Below are positions 62,347 through 64,000 of a DNA stretch of 64,000 nt, piece after piece. Under the pieces are notes generated by a model. It made no database searches. It was not told where the DNA came from and saw only the letters and a list, made by a program, of their open reading frames with translations. The DNA is from Bacteroidaceae bacterium (lineage in GTDB: Bacteria > Bacteroidota > Bacteroidia > Bacteroidales > Bacteroidaceae): NCBI GenBank assembly GCA_017442855.1, contig JAFSPM010000030.1:16575-80574 (forward strand), read 5' to 3'. Both the position numbers and the translations under genes were made by a program. Numbering within the stretch: the first letter of the stretch is position 1; each line of letters starts with the position of its first letter.

Positions 62347-62363
62347 GAATTATTGTATATTTG
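62334..62363 (+). promoter_or_regulatory. promoter of the small HTH gene
   Basis: TTG (62334-62336), 19 nt, TATATTTG (62356-62363), 37 nt before the ATG at 62401. Confidence 0.65.
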
Positions 62364-62400
62364 CCAAAGCAATTTCGTTAAATACTAAATCAATCGAACT

Positions 62401-62577
62401 ATGAAAGAGAAAGTATTACAGGCTATGCGCGAGGCTGGGAAGCCCGTTTCAGCAGACGACGTGACAAAGGCACTGGGTGCTGATCGTAAGGAAGTGGACA
62501 AGGCTTTTGCCGAGTTGAAGAAGGAGGGCGCTATCGTATCGCCCGTCCGTTGTAAGTGGGAGCCGAAGGAGCAGTGA
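62401..62577 (+). CDS. small winged-helix protein
   Basis: 58 residues: MKEKVLQAMREAGKPVSADD, VTKALGADRKEVDKAFAELK, then KEGAIVSPVRCKWEPKEQ. Helix-turn-helix-wing pattern of small DNA-binding proteins in Bacteroidales. The last codons and stop (GAGCAGTGA) coincide with the start of a family-A hairpin element, so the original C terminus may have been altered. It has its own promoter. Confidence 0.75.
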   Translation: MKEKVLQAMREAGKPVSADDVTKALGADRKEVDKAFAELKKEGAIVSPVRCKWEPKEQ

Positions 62578-62631
62578 GAGGAAAGCCAAGCTTGCTTGAG
62601 CTGTCCCGAGTCGTGACTGAGGAAGAAAGAA
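62569..62631 (+). repeat. hairpin element family A, divergent copy (3' end of small HTH gene)
   Basis: GGAGCAGTGAGAG, GCCAAGC-TT-GCTTG and CCGAGTCGTGAC line up with the copy at 49902-49970. The CAAGC/GCTTG stem is kept. Here the element is read in another frame and ends the gene. Confidence 0.6.
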
Positions 62632-62656
62632 TTTCAACCAGCAAAACAAAAGAATT

Positions 62657-63475
62657 ATGGAAATCAAAGCAATCAGAATGTTCGACGGCGGGTTCATGAA
62701 CCAGTCGTTCGCTTTCGGAGGAGAAAGCAAGGAGGGTTTGGATGAACAGATCATCTATCGCAGTTCGCTACAGAATTTCCTCATCGATACAGGTGAGGAG
62801 GTGATTCTCGTGGACACAGGTTTCAAAACAGGTATGGCGGCTCCCGCCAAGAAACTCGGTGCACCGCTCTATATGGGCGAAAAGGTGGCTGACTATATGG
62901 ATGCCTTCGCTGCCCTCGGCTACAAGCCTGAGCAGGTGACGAAGATCCTCATCACCCACAAGCACCCCGACCATACGGCAGCCCTGGAGTACTTCCCCAA
63001 TGCCAAGGTGTATATCTCGCCTGAGGATGCCGATGCCATGAAACTTCCGAGCAGCGAGAGCCATCCGAGCTCGCTCGAAGATGGCCGAGTCGCGAGGAAG
63101 GAAGGCGAAGCCAAACTTCCTGAAGGCGGAAACATCATTCGTGCCCAATATGGCAAGGCCTACAAGAACTTCCCCAATGCACAGGAAGTGGCAGCCGGCA
63201 TCTGGTTCATCGAGGCTAAGGGCCACACCAATGGCAACAGCATCATCATTGCTGAAGATGGTGACCTATACTATATGTTCCACGGCGACGTGACCTACTG
63301 CGATGCAGCCCTGAAGGCCAACAAACTCAGCATCGTCTTCGAGGACATCAAGGCAGCCCGCCAGACGCTCGACCGTGTGCGCGAATTCATCAAGAACCAA
63401 CCCACAGTCTATCTCTCCACCCACTGCCCAGAGGGCTACGAAAACTTGGAGATGAAGCGCGTGATGACGCTTTGA
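62657..63475 (+). CDS. MBL-fold metallo-hydrolase with inserted element
   Basis: 272 residues. The zinc motif ITHKHPDHTAAL (HxHxDH) is near residue 100, followed by EAKGHTNGNSII, MFHGDVTYCD and a late His in STHCPEGYENL, so both metal sites look complete. Residues about 132-155 (SSESHPSSLEDGRVARKEGEAKLP, in part) are an in-frame insertion from the hairpin element at 63049-63120, between the strand ending YISPEDADAM and the next block NIIRAQYGKAYKNFP. N-acyl homoserine lactonase-like or other hydrolase; substrate unknown. Confidence 0.9.
   Translation: MEIKAIRMFDGGFMNQSFAFGGESKEGLDEQIIYRSSLQNFLIDTGEEVILVDTGFKTGMAAPAKKLGAPLYMGEKVADYMDAFAALGYKPEQVTKILITHKHPDHTAALEYFPNAKVYISPEDADAMKLPSSESHPSSLEDGRVARKEGEAKLPEGGNIIRAQYGKAYKNFPNAQEVAAGIWFIEAKGHTNGNSIIIAEDGDLYYMFHGDVTYCDAALKANKLSIVFEDIKAARQTLDRVREFIKNQPTVYLSTHCPEGYENLEMKRVMTL
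63049..63120 (+). repeat. in-frame hairpin element, family A, copy in MBL hydrolase gene
   Basis: 64 bp plus an 8-bp direct repeat AAACTTCC (63041-63048 and 63113-63120); 24 codons are added in frame. The hairpin is CCATC-CGAGC-TC-GCTCG-AA-GATGG. Reads SSES...LEDGRV...EGEAK in the host frame, the same frame as in the GNAT remnant. Confidence 0.8.
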
Positions 63476-63500
63476 GCCTTACAAACATCCACAAAATTAA

Positions 63501-63531
63501 CTCCCAAGTTCCTGCGATTTGGGAGTTTTTT
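63501..63531 (+). terminator. CTCCCAA hairpin terminator, copy 3
   Basis: CTCCCAA / TTGGGAG stem with the near-identical loop GTTCCTGCGAT, followed by a T-run and ATGCCATCAGCAAAT, which also matches the text after copy 1. Ends the MBL hydrolase transcript. Confidence 0.75.
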
Positions 63532-63639
63532 ATGCCATCAGCAAATTATATACACCTTTCGAATATTTGTTTAGAGGGTATTTGATAGAAATACTGTATC
63601 TCCTGATCGATGATAAAAGAGGTCAAAGTCCCAGCTGTT

Positions 63640-64000
63640 CTAATCAATAGATGACAGCACCTCTGTCAAGTCTTCTGTGAAGGAAATAAACCTATTTATT
63701 CCGACAGTTGTCAATTGTGGATAGTCGCGGTTGAAGCGTACGAGGGTGGTTTGCGGAAACTCTGCAGCCATGCGCTCGAAGGGGAAGCGGATAATGACGG
63801 GGGTGTTGAAGCCTACACCCAGCTCTAAAAGCAACAGCCGTTTATCGTATGCATCAGCTACAAAAGCTTGATAGCGACTACTTTGCTCATGCCAATGGTA
63901 ATCTTCTACAAAAGTGTTATCACTGCGCAGATTCATTGACACAGGCTTGCCTTCTGGAGTATAGGGAATTAACGCTGTAGGGATGCGGCAATCTTTGATG
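63640..64000 (-). CDS. SIR2-family NAD-dependent deacetylase-like protein (C-terminal part, runs off right edge)
   Basis: The frame is open to the window edge; 120 C-terminal residues are seen. GKPVSMNLRSDNTFVED, then YHWHEQSSRYQAFVADAYDK, LLLLELGVGFNTPVIIRFPF and LVRFNRDYPQL resemble the C-terminal half of Bacteroidales SIR2-type proteins (cofactor-binding end with a Gly-x-Gly strand). A Cys lies just before (KDCRIPTALIPYTPEG), but a full zinc site is not visible in this part. The real start lies outside the window. Confidence 0.7.
   Translation of the reverse strand, partial: IKDCRIPTALIPYTPEGKPVSMNLRSDNTFVEDYHWHEQSSRYQAFVADAYDKRLLLLELGVGFNTPVIIRFPFERMAAEFPQTTLVRFNRDYPQLTTVGINRFISFTEDLTEVLSSID

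Noticed and set aside
1-64000. tRNA, rRNA and riboswitch search by eye
   Set aside because: No cloverleaf with a TTCRA-type arm, no rRNA-like text and no recognisable riboswitch core was seen; small structured RNAs could still be missed without a covariance search.

Overview
The window looks like an ordinary stretch of chromosome from a member of the Bacteroidales, most likely Prevotellaceae. The evidence is a type III glutamine synthetase, many genes preceded by the Bacteroidetes -7 box (TAnnTTTG), sometimes with a TTTG or TTG element 19-20 nt upstream, a Bacteroidales S9B dipeptidyl peptidase, DUF3667 and DUF5686 proteins, and few strong Shine-Dalgarno sites. I saw no rRNA, tRNA, CRISPR array, intact insertion sequence or prophage.

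Left part (1-13 kb): a truncated DUF5686 gene diverges from glnN. A repeat cluster separates glnN from a minus-strand operon, ftsK - lolA-like - trxB - Crp/Fnr regulator. An accessory island (8086-12872) follows on the minus strand. It is one tightly overlapping gene chain: a DUF2075 helicase with an N-terminal PD-(D/E)XK nuclease, a Nudix hydrolase, a 25-codon ORF, a twice-frameshifted DUF1016 (YhcG-type) nuclease, a frameshifted unknown protein, and a Vsr endonuclease. Next to it is about 1 kb of gene debris and palindromes. I consider this the best candidate for an undescribed (decaying) defence or repair module.

Middle (13.8-45 kb): aldA-lutABC could oxidise lactaldehyde to lactate and then to pyruvate. 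Next come purU, a tricorn-like protease, a Sua5/YciO protein, a HAD phosphatase, nagB and a flavodiiron protein. A secreted-protein cluster follows (SLT-like protein, two QGFLK-start proteins, one of them with an OmpA domain). Then there is a TPR histidine kinase and NarL-type regulator pair, and the operon dpp4 - lipA - RsmI-like - gph-like - DUF3667. Two AraC regulators flank a Tat-signal ferredoxin-flavodoxin protein and a Tat-signal aldo/keto reductase.

Right part (45-64 kb): a CDF cation transporter; a module of acyl-ACP thioesterase, DUF1349 lipoprotein, HxxxD acyltransferase-fold protein and glycerate kinase; a zone of gene fragments; a DUF362 protein; hipBA; a Sel1/DUF1294/SDR/DUF5131 operon; flavin reductase and AraC; an acetyltransferase; a peroxide-response operon (GPx, OhrR-like, small Cys protein, secreted GPx, TlpA); MBL-fold and FMN-barrel proteins; and a truncated SIR2-type gene.

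The window is rich in small dispersed repeats. The most striking are about 70-bp hairpin elements inserted in frame inside protein-coding sequence with 8-bp direct repeats at their edges and compensatory stem changes. A 115-bp element with imperfect terminal inverted repeats is present twice.
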